DNA of 64,000 nt. Source: Hemileia vastatrix (lineage: Eukaryota > Basidiomycota > Pucciniomycetes > Pucciniales > Zaghouaniaceae). Both the position numbers and the translations under genes were made by a program. Position 1 is the stretch's first letter. Each line of letters starts with the position of its first letter. The DNA lies in assembly GCA_030280995.1 (NCBI GenBank), contig JASXTE010000002.1, positions 5,267,683 through 5,331,682 on the forward strand, written 5' to 3'. This document shows, piece after piece, positions 21,131 to 33,200 of this stretch. Below the pieces are notes generated by a model. That model was given only the letters and a program-made list of their open reading frames with translations, did no database searches and had not been told where the DNA came from.

Positions 21131-22365
21131 GCCAGTGTGATTGGAAGAAATTTTACCCATATTCTAGGGGTTTGAGAAATAGAAGTGTTGGATATAGTGG
21201 GAGGTGTTTCAACTTGCTTATCTTCATACAACTCAACCATTGATCTTTGAGGTCAGAAAGTAGGTTATGAAGTATAGTGAGACACAGAATCCAGTTAATC
21301 ACTGCCTCTATTTTGGAATCATTCCTAAGAGGATTTCTTAATTTTCTTAAAATGTAAAAAGAACCTTTCAAGATTCCAATAGAATTTTCAATATTGACTC
21401 TTGACTTTGCCAAATGATTGTAAACTTGGAATTTTGACTTTCATCAGATGCTACTACTCAAAGAACAGGAAACACATAATATCCATTCAAATAAGTAGAA
21501 TATTCCAGAAGATACTGATCTTCATCAAAGAATTCTCAGGTTATATTGAAATTTTCATTCTTTGAAAGAGGTAGGAGTCATAACATGATTCAGGATAGCC
21601 AGTGAAGAAAGATATAATTTTTTTGTTTATGTCACAAATAAGCTGAATGAAAATTGAATATCTATAGAGAAGATATAGTTGTTTGTTTTAGATTAAAAAA
21701 GAATAAAAGTAAGTAAAAATAATGTATGTCTTTTTAAGGTCAAAGTAATTTTTTTGAACTTGAGCAGGTTTCTGGCTCAAAGGAATAGTAGTACCATCTA
21801 AAAAACCAATACATCCTGGGAATTCCTCTGCTTGCAAAAACCTGAGAAGATTCAAGTCACTCTTCTTTAGTTGGCCAGGTGAGAAGTATAGATTCCAAGA
21901 AGTTGATAGAAGTGATGCATTGTTTTGTATAAGTGTTAACAGAGCCATAACCTACATCAAACACATTTAAAAACATTTTAAGGCAGCTCCATTAATATTG
22001 GAACCCAAACAACATAGTGTGACAGCTCATTGAATTGAAGGATCATGTTGTGGTTTCAAGAATTATTGTGAAAGAAAGGGTGATCCTGAATTAGATAAAG
22101 CAATTTAAGGAAACATTCCTGAGAAGTCCTGAAAAACTTTCTAAAACTGGGAACAGATAGGTTAAGAAGTGTTTGGATGGTTTACTTGAAGGTATGAAGT
22201 GCTTGAGGCTTTCTTGGAAGAAGGTAATGTTTCCTGGCCACTTTTAATAAAAAAAATCTTCTTCAAGATCAGAATCAGAATCAAAATAAGAGTCCAAGAG
22301 GAGATCAAGAGCCATGAAGTCATTAATTGATGTAGCTTATCACAATTTGAGAGTGAGAAAGTCAT
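21131..22365 (-). pseudogene. PIF/Harbinger transposase, DDE_Tnp_4 type (H1), decayed
   Basis: Minus-strand pieces keep the catalytic surroundings of this family. EEFPGCIGFLDGTTIPLSQK (first Asp) is in 21948-21688. NIENSIGILKGSFYILRKLR, with the expected catalytic Glu, and LTILHNLLSDLKDQW are in 21413-21153. The middle piece with the second and third conserved Asp region is damaged (about 21420-21690). Upstream remains of the N-terminal exon are at 22365-22100. A long intron-like gap follows LKK in the first block. The gene is broken by several stops but collinear with the transposase of H2 (56774-55545). Confidence 0.8.
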
Positions 22366-22499
22366 GATTCTTATATGGTATAAAGATATAAATGATGTAT
22401 GATGTTTTGAGTTATAAAGTGTTATACTGCAGAGTGCTGTGTGTCAATGGAATGATGCTGACAAATCAGTGAAATGGGACATTATGGTGAAATCAGCAC

Positions 22500-22667
22500 T
22501 TTTGGTTGAGAAAGTTCAGATTTGAGTGAAATAAGTGACTTATTTTATTTTGAAGTTGACCAGTGTTGGGGAAAGTGTGTTTTGGAAATCTTCACTGAAA
22601 TAGGTGTGGATTTGGTCAAAACTTGGTGCAGATTTGAAAGTGTAGATTTGCCAGAACTTACACCCCA
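22500..22667. repeat. Right terminal region of H1
   Basis: The outermost bases read, inward on the minus strand, GGGGTGTAAGTTCTGG. This matches the left-facing terminus at 27016 (GGGGTGTCAGTTCTGG) and continues with AAATCT in both. Subterminal motifs such as AAATCAGCACTTTTGG occur at about 22492-22510 and again next to the other termini. The end abuts a TTTATC-type array. Confidence 0.6.
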
Positions 22668-22985
22668 TATTTTATCTTTATTTTATCTTTATTTTACCTT
22701 TATTTTACCTTTATTTTACCTTTATTTTATCTTTATTTTATCTTTATTTTATCTTTATTTTATCTTTATTTTATCTTTATTTTATCTTTATTTTATCTTT
22801 ATTTTATCTTTATTTTATCTTTATTTTATCTTTATTTTATCTTTATTTTATCTTTATTTTATTGTTAATTTTATCTTTAATTTTATCTTTATTTTATCTT
22901 TAATTTTATCTTTAATTTTATCTTTAATTTTATCTTTAATTTTATCTTTAATTTTATCTTTATTTTATACATATTTTATCTTTAC
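22668..22985. repeat. ATTTTATCTTT microsatellite
   Basis: Some thirty units of an 11-base T-rich repeat (ATTTTATCTTT), with variants ACCTTT at the left and TTAATTTTATC at the right, begin directly at the H1 terminus. The plus-strand ORF across it is an artefact of the repeat. Confidence 0.85.
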
Positions 22986-23045
22986 TTTTTAATTTTAACT
23001 TTTTAACTTTTTAAATTTTTAAACTTTTAAACTTTTTACTTTTTT

Positions 23046-23165
23046 TGTCAGCCTTGTTACACCCAGGACAGAGTAAATTAAACATATAAAAGATGCTAGA
23101 CACATGCAATAGGAATGTATAGAAATCTTGAGTATATATAATGAGTATACATAAATATAATTAGT
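23046..23165 (+). repeat. Truncated LTR start, TGTCAGCC type
   Basis: TGTCAGCCTTGTTACACCC and then AGGACAGAGTAAATT resemble the first bases of the copy 1 LTR (TGTCAGCC...AGGACTGAGTA). Similarity fades after about 100 bp. It is probably a remnant of a related LTR. Confidence 0.4.
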
Positions 23166-23170
23166 CATAT

Positions 23171-23981
23171 TGTCAGCCAGGCTGCTAGACTTACCCAGTA
23201 AAATAATTAATTATTTACTGGGATGAAGCCGGACCTTTTTATTTCTTATATTATTATTAATTATAATATATTTACTTTAAAATTACTTACAATAAATTAA
23301 ATAGTTACAAAAATTAAATTAGAAAATATTTAAAAATTAATTTTAAATGTCCCTTATATTTTTTATTTCTTAACACCGTTCTCAATGACAGTTTAAATGG
23401 ATTAAAAAATTGAAAAATAAAACTTTATAGTAAAATAAAAATTAATATTAAAATAAATACAAATATATATAAAAAATTCAAATTGCTTATTTAAAAGTGA
23501 CACTTATAGTAATTTTTAAATAAATCAATTTATTTTGACATATACAGAAAAAACATATTTTACATACCTTCTTTATAGAACAATTTTAATATTTGAAATA
23601 TTTTTTCTATAATTTTCTTTTTCTTCTTCTTTTCTCATACTCCTGTATATAGGATTTTAACTCCGTGCATTATCTCTCTTTTGCCTATATAAGGCCTCGC
23701 CTTTCTGGCTGTTTTGGACATTCTTTTACTCTTTTATTATTTTATTTAAATCATTATACAAATTATTATTTATTACTATCTTCTATATTTTAGTAGATAC
23801 ATAATGTATTTCTAAAATATTTATTAAAATAATAATTATAAAGAAAATCTTACCTCTTTTAAATTTTAGTAATTAAAATAAAAGATAAAATTTGTACCTT
23901 GTTTTTGAAATATCAAAATCCTATCTACGTACACCCTTATACTTCTTTCAAAAGCTTCTAGACCAAATGTCCCTCTTGACA
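23171..23981 (+). repeat. Solo LTR, separate family (811 bp, TSD CATAT)
   Basis: It starts TGTCAGCCAGG, ends CTCTTGACA and is flanked by perfect CATAT at 23166-23170 and 23982-23986. A near-perfect hairpin of CCCAGTAAA...TTTACTGGG lies at about 23197-23225. A TATA-like CCTATATAAGGCC near 23684-23696 supports plus orientation. No internal region or partner LTR is nearby. Confidence 0.75.
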
Positions 23982-23986
23982 CATAT

Positions 23987-24411
23987 CATCTTTTTTTAAT
24001 TTAATGGTTTTTTATTTCATAGCTGCACAGGGGAAAGAGGGATTAGTGCGATCTGAAGAACAACTGGGGGAAAGATACCTTTGAGAAGATCTATGAAAAT
24101 GAGGCATGTTAAGATATTTGATGATGATTACAAAAAAGAGAAGACATGAGCAGATGAGATGGGGAACAATCTGAATGGATGGAGGAAATAGACAGGATGG
24201 GAATGCACAGAAAGGTAGCAAGTCTGGCACATCAAGATAGATGTCCAAGATGTGTTTATGAGAAATTGAGAATAAAAATGTCAAATAAGAGGTGAACATT
24301 GACACACAAAAGTCTAATAACCCAATTATTAATGAAAATAATTGTGGAAGATAATTGGGGTATAACAAATTTTATCTGAAATTAAATTAATTGCAGATTC
24401 CTTAACATTAA
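23987..24411 (-). pseudogene. Harbinger-type 5' end with start of a Myb/SANT-like gene
   Basis: On the minus strand a terminal repeat AGGGGGTGTTAATG starts at about 24411. A leader follows (CCCAATTATCTTCCACAATT, shared with H2 at 44640-44665 and continued at 50240). Then comes the region of the Myb gene start (PHFHRSSQRYLSPSCSSDRTNP, compare the H2 product start). It breaks off after AAATTAAAAAAAGATGATA, the point where the H2 exon goes on. It serves as an uninterrupted reference for the H2 leader that G1 splits. Confidence 0.7.
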
Positions 24412-24609
24412 CACCCCCTTTTAATTTTATTATTATATAAATTATATATAAATTTAAGTAAGCATAAATAACATTATATTCTATAAAAAATGTACACATT
24501 ATTATTTATTTAATTACATATATTAATGATTAATTTATTATAACTTCTTAATATTATAATTATAAGTAATAAGAATTACTTATACTGTAATGTAACTAAT
24601 TAGTTAAGT

Positions 24610-24809
24610 AGGGGGTATAAAAGCTAGTAATTTGTAATTATTTTAAAGGTATTTTGTAACACAAAAAGAAAGCCACAAACTTAACATCAATTCTAAGTGA
24701 GAAGCTGTTTTGGGGGCACAACATGGCATATTTTAAAAAATAATCATGGTTGATTTGGGGGAAAAAAGAGGTACTTTGAAATGGAAGATTTCTAACTTTG
24801 ATACCCCCT
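24610..24809. mobile_element. Short Harbinger-type MITE (~200 bp)
   Basis: The left end AGGGGGTATAAAAGCTAG and the right end, read inward, AGGGGGTATCAAAGTTAG form inverted repeats like those of H2 (AGGGGGTATCAAT). There is no coding capacity. Flanks AGT and ATT do not match, so the target duplication is unclear. Confidence 0.5.
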
Positions 24810-25508
24810 ATTATATACATAAAAAATTTCATTTAATATTGTATAATCCATAAATATTAAACACTTTTTGGCTCATAATTTTGTAATCAAAAGTATTGAA
24901 CAAATGAAAACACTTTATTAAACAAATTATAAATTTTTCATTTTAAAAATTAGTAATCTTCTTAGAATAAATTTGTGTTTGACTTAAAATAATTATAACA
25001 CTAATAAATAAGTTTAAAACAATTATCTACTTATATTTTATACTAATTTAATTTATTACACTAATTTTATGTGGTAAATTGGTATACTTCATGTGTTTCA
25101 CTTATTCTGGTTATTATTTAAATATTTATAAAACATGTTTTAAATTAAATTAATTAATTTTTATGTGTTTCACACTTTTTTAATTACTCACTAATTCTAT
25201 TGTAATTTTTTGCATTTAAATTAGTGGATTTTTGGGCTCTTACTCATGTATCTTAGTTAATTGTGTCACCCTTAATCTTAAATTTTATTACAGTAGTTTT
25301 ATTTATGCTTTTCTTTGTTTAAAGTCTTTATTACAAATATTGTGGCGCTTCAGAGGGCCCATTGCCTATATAAGGGCCTTCAAAATCCCCCTGAAGCCTT
25401 GTTATTTACATTCAATTTCTTTTATTATAACAAATACTTATAATTATCTTTTTTTATTGTGACATGTAGTTTTCCTTTAAAATTAATTAATTTATAAATT
25501 TAAGGTTG
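24810..25508. other. AT-rich stretch with a second TATA-like fold-back
   Basis: Mostly AT-rich filler. At about 25350-25400 an imperfect fold-back (GCTTCAGAGGG...CCCCCTGAAGC) brackets TGCCTATATAAGGGC. This resembles the core of the solo LTR at 23684, so the last 250 bp may be an LTR remnant. No genes. Confidence 0.4.
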
Positions 25509-27010
25509 AGAATCTTTATCTTTATCTTTATATTTATATTTATATTTATATTTATATTTATATTTATATTTATATTTATATTTATATTTATATTTATATT
25601 TATATTTATATTTATATTTATATTTATATTTATATTTATATTTATATTTATATTTATATTTATATTTATATTTATATTTATATTTATATTTATATTTATA
25701 TTTATATTTATATTTATATTTATATTTATATTTATATTTATATTTATATTTATATTTATATTTATATTTATATTTATATTTATATTTATATTTATATTTA
25801 TATTTATATTTATATTTATATTTATATTTATATTTATATTTATATTTATATTTATATTTATATTTATATTTATATTTATATTTATATTTATATTTATATT
25901 TATATTTATATTTATATTTATATTTATATTTATATTTATATTTATATTTATATTTATATTTATATTTATATTTATATTTATATTTATATTTATATTTATA
26001 TTTATATTTATATTTATATTTATATTTATATTTATATTTATATTTATATTTATATTTATATTTATATTTATATTTATATTTATATTAATATTTATATTTA
26101 TATTTATATTTATATTTATATTTATATTTATATTTATATTTATATTTATATTTATATTTATATTTATTTTTATATTTATTTTTATATTTATATTTATATT
26201 TATATTTATATTTATATTTATATTTATATTTATATTTATATTTATATTTATATTTATATTTATATCTATACTTATATTTATCTTTATCTTTATCTTTATC
26301 TTTATCTTTATCTTTATCTTTATCTTTATCTTTATCTTTATCTTTATCTTTATCTTTATCTTTATCTTTATCTTTATCTTTATCTTTATCTTTATCTTTA
26401 TCTTTATCTTTATCTTTATCTTTATCTTTATCTTTATCTTTATCTTTATCTTTATCTTTATCTTTATCTTTATCTTTATCTTTATCTTTATCTTTATCTT
26501 TATCTTTTTCTTTATCTTTATCTTTATCTTTATCTTTATCTTTATCTTTATCTTTATCTTTATCTTTATCTTTATCTTTATCTTTATCTTTATCTTTATC
26601 TTTATCTTTATCTTTATCTTTATCTTTATCTTTATCTTTATCTTTATCTTTATCTTTATCTTTATCTTTATCTTTATCTTTATCTTTATCTTTATCTTTA
26701 TCTTTATCTTTGTCTTTGTCTTTATCTTTATCTTTATCTTTATCTTTATCTTTATCTTTATCTTTATCTTTATCTTTATCTTTATCTTTATCTTTATCTT
26801 TATCTTTATCTTTATCTTTATCTTTATCTTTATCTTTATCTTTATCTTTATCTTTATCTTTATCTTTATCTTTATCTTTATCTTTATCTTTATCTTTATC
26901 TTTATCTTTATCTTTATCTTTATCTTTATCTTTATCTTTATCTTTATCTTTATCTTTATCTTTATCTTTATCTTTATCTTTATATTTATCTTTATCCTTA
27001 TTTTATCTTT
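25509..27010. repeat. 1.5-kb hexamer array (TTTATA then TTTATC)
   Basis: About 750 bp of near-perfect TTTATA units (25527-26275) changes abruptly to about 720 bp of TTTATC units (26278-26995), with a handful of point variants. It stops one short variant stretch before the Harbinger terminus at 27015. Open frames run through both strands because of the hexamer period (Ile-Phe, Lys-Ile, Ser-Leu repeats). They are not genes. Confidence 0.95.
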
Positions 27011-27014
27011 ATTA

Positions 27015-27618
27015 TGGGGTGTCAGTTCTGGTAAATCTTCACTTAAATTAACAGCAGATTTCAAAGCAAATCAGCACTTAAATTTTGCAAAAAATTAACT
27101 TATTTCAAAATTGGGTGTCAGTTGTGACCTTAAATCAGCATTTTTTTCCTGATTTATTTTTCAAAACCACTTTTTGGCCACAACATCCCTTCCTTGCTCA
27201 CCCCATCCTTGTAACATGTGACACTGACCTCCATCCCCCCATCAATCCTTGGCACACACATACAAGCTATCTTTATTTAAGAAGAGAGAAAAATAAAACT
27301 TACTTAATTTTTGAATAAACCCAAGGTTATTACTAAGAGTTTAATACTAGTCATATTTATATTTTTTGTCAACCACTTCCCTTATTTGTATTATCTTTTA
27401 AATACCTCTTTTTATTTTATTTTACTTCTTTTAAGGTCTTCATTTTTATCCTTCTTCTAGAGGAACCAGCCAATAATTGGAGGCCTTTCAAAAGGACAAC
27501 AAAAACAAATGACTTTCAGAAAAAAAATAACTTTAAACAACTTTGAATAAGACTGCAAAAGGAGCACAGACCACCAGAATTTCATATGCATGCACAACTG
27601 TGAATTGAACTGCGCTCC
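27015..27618 (+). repeat. Harbinger-type terminus and leader (Myb side)
   Basis: It begins GGGGTGTCAGTTCTGG at 27016. The leader then matches, base for base over long stretches, the minus-strand leader at 9400-9170 (AAATCAGCAC, GGGTGTCAGTTGTGACC, AATCCTTGGCACAC). After about 27260 the match stops. The remainder to 27618 is AT-rich and unrecognised, and is then cut by the LTR of copy 2. Confidence 0.6.
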
Positions 27619-28794
27619 TGCCAGTATATGCTAGTATTTATGTATGATTTAATAGTAAATATTAATAGTCCTACTACTTAATATTAAATTATTTACTGAT
27701 TAAACCTTAGGGGAAGACTAATAAAATAGTTATTCTCAATTTTTAACTCACAATATTTGGATTGGAGCAGACTAGTGGTCGAAAATAGACTAAGAAAATA
27801 TAGTTATAGCTAATATAAAGATAATATCAATTAATAAGGGCTTTTAAATATAATTTTATTTGATAATAGTTGGTTAATAATTTTTATTTGATTTTTAGTA
27901 AGTAATTGATGTCCATTTACCTGTCAAATACTCCTTTACTTATAAAAAAATCCACTGGAGTGCCTAGACCTTCAATCTAGATGATGTCACTGCTATCCCT
28001 GTAAATGACAGAACTCTGAGGGCTCATAATCTCCCCATGGCTTCCACTTCAAGAAGTTTCAAAACCCAGACATCCAGTAAGGACTCTCCATCACAATTAA
28101 TGATATCATACACCCATACCATAAATAGAAAAAACAGATATTAGCAGATACCATAAAGAAACAGGTAAATTAACTCATCCAAAAAGAATAAAATGAGACC
28201 CAAAGAATATAAAGGAACCAAATTAGCTGTCAAAGACCCCAATAAAATCCCCAAGCATCCACATTAACACAGTAATCATGTCTCAACCCATAAATCTGTT
28301 AAAATCCATTAAAGGAAGCAGATTAAGTTGTCCAAATTGGATATATGCACCTGAAAAAGGTGGATATGCTTGTGTAGGCCTGCTTTGTCCATTAAATACG
28401 TCTATATGACCTAAAAAAAGCAAAAAAATAAAGTTTATAGGTTATCTAGAGGGCTAAACCCACATATAGGCCTATATAACATAATATGAATGCATATTTT
28501 ACTGAATATGAAGTTTATGTATACATATAAGCTTATGTATGTCTCTAATTACTTAGTACCACTTAATATAAGGATATTATGACTACATTAGCAACTTAAT
28601 AAGTATTATAGGGCTATGGATAAGCTATTTAAAACTATATACATCATTTAATAGTGTATTAAATATATATATAAGAATTATAATCATATATATAAGTATT
28701 ATAACTATAATTTTAACTTATAAACTTAATTGAATTAAGTTAATCTTCTTTTAAAAATAAGAAATACTCAGTCCTGGGGATACCTAGGCTGACA
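27619..28794 (-). repeat. 3' LTR of copy 2
   Basis: It has TGTCAGCC at the 28794 end and TGCCAGTATATGC (for TGTCAGTAC) at 27619, 1176 bp. The polypurine tract and 3' untranslated sequence of the family follow at 28795-28892. Confidence 0.9.
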
Positions 28795-28909
28795 CTCCCT
28801 CACCCAAAAAAACAATAAAAAAATGCTAAGACATCTTAATTAATAAGTAAGGAGTGGATGGAAAAAATATTTTAGAAGTCTCTATATACATACACCATGG
28901 GAAATCTAG

Positions 28910-29494
28910 GGGTGAATTGCTAGCAATCCCCTCTCTTGAAATTTAGAGTGTCCCTTAATTATGCCAGGTTTATGACTACTTTATAAACATAAGTAAATTA
29001 GAGTTAGATTTACATTTATTCTCAGATTGATTATAGACAGAATATCAACTCATTCCAAATTATGCACAAGTTGATCCTCCAGAACTTGATTTTGGTCCTC
29101 TTTGAGCACAAATTGAGCACAAATTGATCTAACCTAAGCTTATGCATATATAATAATTCAGGATACTTGCTCTATTAAATTTGATAATAAAATAAAATAT
29201 TGATGAATTTATATAAAAAAAATTATTATGTAAGATATTAAATTATAAATTTAGGCATCATAGGAGGGCACTTAATAGAACTTATTTATACTATGTGACA
29301 CCTTAATACTGTATCATGCAGTTTGAAACATTTAAAACAAAATGTGTCATGATGGGCAATGAAGTTTCTTGGACAGACACTTTCAAAATTAATACTGACC
29401 ATAATACACAAGTATGAAACCTTGGCATCTATCCAATAAAAGATTTTCCTTATGATAAATGGATTTTTCTCAGTTACTCCCTGCTAAAAAGTGT
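28910..29494. other. Left subterminal region of S
   Basis: AT-rich, with short repeated words (GAGCACAAATTGA twice near 29105-29125, CTTGATTTTGG, CAAGTTGATC). This resembles the repetitive subterminal zones of CACTA elements. No gene. Confidence 0.45.
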
Positions 29495-30268
29495 CCTTGT
29501 GAGGTTTGTCTGACCTTCAGGGGGGTAATTTGGCCACATCAAACTACTTCTATTTCCATGATTGACCAAAACATCATCCTCATTTCCATCTAAAGAGTTG
29601 ATCTCATCTTACTGTGGCTGATCAAAGGGGTCCACCACAAATTTAGCCAAAGTTTTGGTGAACACTTTTTTGATGGATAGTGACTAACTGGTGCTTTCCG
29701 AAATTGTCCACCTGAAGTTAGGCTAAAATTCAAGAGGATAAATTTATTATGAATACCAAATTAACTGAAGAATATTTTTGCCCTAGCTACTCTGCATCAT
29801 AAAAGTGTCCAACTGAGGTTTAGCCATAATTCAGGTAGACACTTTTAGAAATGCACAGTCTGATGGGTTTAATATCTATATATGGCAATAAGTATGAGTT
29901 TTTTATCAACATGGAACTAGAATTAATTTAATATGGCCAAACGGTTCACCTGTAGTTTGGCCAAAATACAGGTGGAAATTTTTTTGAGGATTACTTGATG
30001 AAATGAAGAAGACTTGCAATTACTTTCCATCATAAAATTTTCAAACTTAAGTTTATCAAAAATTGTGGTGACACTTTTGCCAGATCCAGTCATATGGGAT
30101 AAACTCTCTATATGGTAATGAGAATCAATTTTTAGTCAATCATGGCATTAGAAGTAATTTGATATGGAAAAACTTTCCACCTGATTTTTGGCCAAAAATA
30201 AGTTGGAAATGTTTATGAGGAATACTAGATTAACTAAAGAAGACTTGCACCCTACTACTGTCCATCAT
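29495..30268. repeat. Short (~233-bp) degenerate hairpin units of S
   Basis: Degenerate versions of the array hairpin occur at about 29495, 29801 and 30034, spaced 306 then about 233 bp. Each is followed by the CAGTCATATGGGATAAACTCTC-like segment but lacks the ~370-bp AT-rich part of the long unit. They look like a shorter, older form of the repeat. Confidence 0.65.
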
Positions 30269-33200
30269 AAAAGTGTCCACCAGAAGAATTCTCAAACTTG
30301 TGGTTGACACCTTTGGCCTGGCCCAGCCATATGGGATCAATTCTGCATATGGAAACGAAGATTTAATTTGCTCAGTCATGGTACTAGAAGTAATTTGATA
30401 TAGACAAAGTGTCCAACTAAATATTGGAAAAAAATCAGTTGAAAAATTCATTTAGTTTTTAAAAAAATCAAATTAAGTACAATTTTATTCCTGATGATGC
30501 CCATTTTATCCAACACCTCTTCTGAGCCTTGAAAGTAGGCATTTAGCTTGAATTTTTAATTTCATATAAAATCCCTTTTATTCAACCTATTTCTTTTTAT
30601 CCCTTTTTTTCTTTTAGATATCAATTAATTTTATGTAAAAAAATCATTTTCATAATTTTTTACCTGTATTTAATAAAATTATTAAAGGTTTAACATCACC
30701 CTGTAAGCATTTGGCACATGTTTTTTTGCTATACTAATAAAAATAATAATATACTGGTGACAAAAAATTGATCAAATGACAAATTATTAATAAAACAGAA
30801 AGATCAAATACCAGTGGATATGTTTTAAAAAAATACCAGTTGCACTGAAGAAGAGCTGCACCCTAGATACTCACCATCAAAAAAGTGCCCAGCACAAGTT
30901 TGGCCAAACTTGTGCTAGACACTTTTGGTCAGGTGCAGTCATATGAGATTGATTCTTGCTATGGCAATGAAAAAAATTATTTGATAAAAAACTTCACTAG
31001 CAGTAGTTTTACATAGCCAAATTTTCTACCTAGAGTTCATCCAAACCACAGGTGCACAATTTTTTATCTTTAAAAAAAAGTCAATTTAGTACAATTTATC
31101 CCTGATGGCTCTCATTTGCTTCAACACCTCTACTGGCCTTTGATAGTAGGAATATTACTTGGATTTTTTTTCATATTTGATCCCTTTAACTTAATTTTTT
31201 ATTCCTAATATTGCTTTTGGATATCAATTAATAATTTTTAAAATAGACTATTTTCATATTTATATACATTTATTTAATAATATTATAAATGGCATAACAT
31301 CACCTGGTATGCATTTGGCACATGAGTTTTTTCTATACTTATAAAATTAATAATATAATGGCGACCAAAATTAATCAAATGATATTTATGAGTGAGGAAC
31401 AAAGATAAAATACCAGTAGACATGTTTGTAAGAAATACTAGATGAACTGAAGAAAAATTCTACCCCAGCTACTCTCCATCATAAAAGTGTCCAGCACAAG
31501 TTCGGCCAAACTTGTGCTGGACACTTATGGTCAGGTGCAGTCAGATGGGAGCAATTCTCTCTATGGAAATGAAGATAAATTTTTGATAAAAAATTACACT
31601 AGAAGTAGTTTGATATGGCAAAATTTTCATGCTGAAATTTTGGTAAAGCTCAAGTGGATTTTTATTTTATTTTTACAAAAAAGAAAATTTAGTGCCAGTT
31701 TAGCCCTGATTGTGCTAATTTGATTCAACATCTCTTTTTTCTGTTTATGGCAGGAATTTAACTTGGATTCTAATTTTCATCTTTGATTTCTTTTATTTTA
31801 CTTTATTCCTCTCATATTGCTTTTGGATAGAAGTTTATTTTTTGTAAAATAAATCATTTTCATATTTTTTTACCTTTATTTAATAATATTATAAAAGGTG
31901 TAACATTACCCAGTATTCATTTGGCACATAAGTTTTTTCTATACTGATAATATTAATAATATAATGGTGACAAAAAATTAATCAATTGATAAATATGAGT
32001 GAGGCACAAAGATTTAATAACAGTGGACATGTTTATAAGAAATTCCAGATGATTTAAAATGACTTGCACCCTGGCTACTCTCCATCATAAAAGTGTGCAG
32101 CACAAGTTTGGCCAAACTTGTTCTGGACACTTTTGGTTGCATTCCGTCAGATGCAATCAATTCTTTTTATGGAAATGAGACTGAATGACCACTCCATCAT
32201 TGCACTGAAAGTAGTTTTATATGGACAAATTGTCCCCCAGAAGTTTGTCCAAACCTAAGGTAGACAATTTTTTACTTTGGTAAAAAGTAAATTTGATCCA
32301 TGTTAATCTATGATTTTGCCCATTTTTTCAGAAGCCTCTACTGGCTCATGATAGCAGAAATTATACTTAATATCTTTATTTCATGTTTGATCTCTTTGAT
32401 TTTAATTTTACCCTTTTATTTATCCTTTAGCTTTTAAATATCAATTTTATTTTGGTAAAACTGATAACTTTCACATTTTTTTACATTTATTATATAATAT
32501 TACTAAATTTGTAAAATCACACAGTGTAAATTCAGTACACATGTTTTTTCTATACTAAAAACATCAATAATATAATGGTGACTAAAAAAATCAAATAATA
32601 AATATGGATGACACAGAAAGATCAAATACCCATAGACATTTTTAAAATGAATATAAGATTAACTGAAGAAGACTTGCACCCTAGCTACTCTCCATCATAA
32701 AAGTTTCCAGCACAAGCTCAGCTGAGCTTGTGCTGGACACTTTTGGTTGCATGAAGTCAGATGGGATAAATTTACTCAATGGAAGTTAAAATGAATTTTT
32801 GCTCAATCATTGAACAAGAAGTAGTTTTATACTGCTATACTATCCTCCTGATTTTTTTGAAAACCTCAGGTGGACACTTTTATTAATTTAAAAAAAATGA
32901 AAATATATTCCAAATCTAGAACTGGTGGTGCAATTTTGGTCTGAAAACTCAAATTTTCTTTGATGGCAGAAATTTTATTTGAATGTTTAATTTCATATTT
33001 AATCACTTTTATTTTACTTTTTTATTCCTCTTTTTGCTTTCAAATATCAATTTATTTATTGTAAAACTAATACTTTTTTTTCTTTTATTTAATAAGATTA
33101 TTAAAGATGTGGCATCTCCCAGAATGCATTTGGCTTATAATTTTTTTCAATACTAATAACATTAATAGTATAATGGTGAAAAACAATGAATCAAATGATA

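Larger units (their letters stand above)
9407..22667 (+). mobile_element. Harbinger-type element H1 with Tet-like and Myb/SANT-like genes (split by copy 1)
   Basis: H1 is the sequence on both sides of the young chromovirus. To the left it holds Myb 3' exon remains (+) and a Tet-like gene (-). To the right it holds a G-rich tract, a DDE_Tnp_4 transposase (-) and a terminal repeat ending ...AGAACTTACACCCC at 22666. Removing copy 1 plus one CTTTC rejoins H1. The gene order equals that of the better bounded H2. The left terminus is not found: at 9406 it abuts the end of another fragment, so the left border is a rearrangement rather than a clean end. Confidence 0.7.

Noticed and set aside
22522..22992. 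156-codon plus-strand ORF
   Set aside because: The first third is the terminal region of H1 and the rest is the ATTTTATCTTT repeat.
25487..27098. Open frames of more than 500 codons on both strands (Lys-Ile, Ile-Asn, Ile-Phe repeats) and a Ser-Leu frame
   Set aside because: They follow from the hexamer period of the TTTATA/TTTATC array, which has no stops in several frames. No start context, complexity or homology supports a gene.
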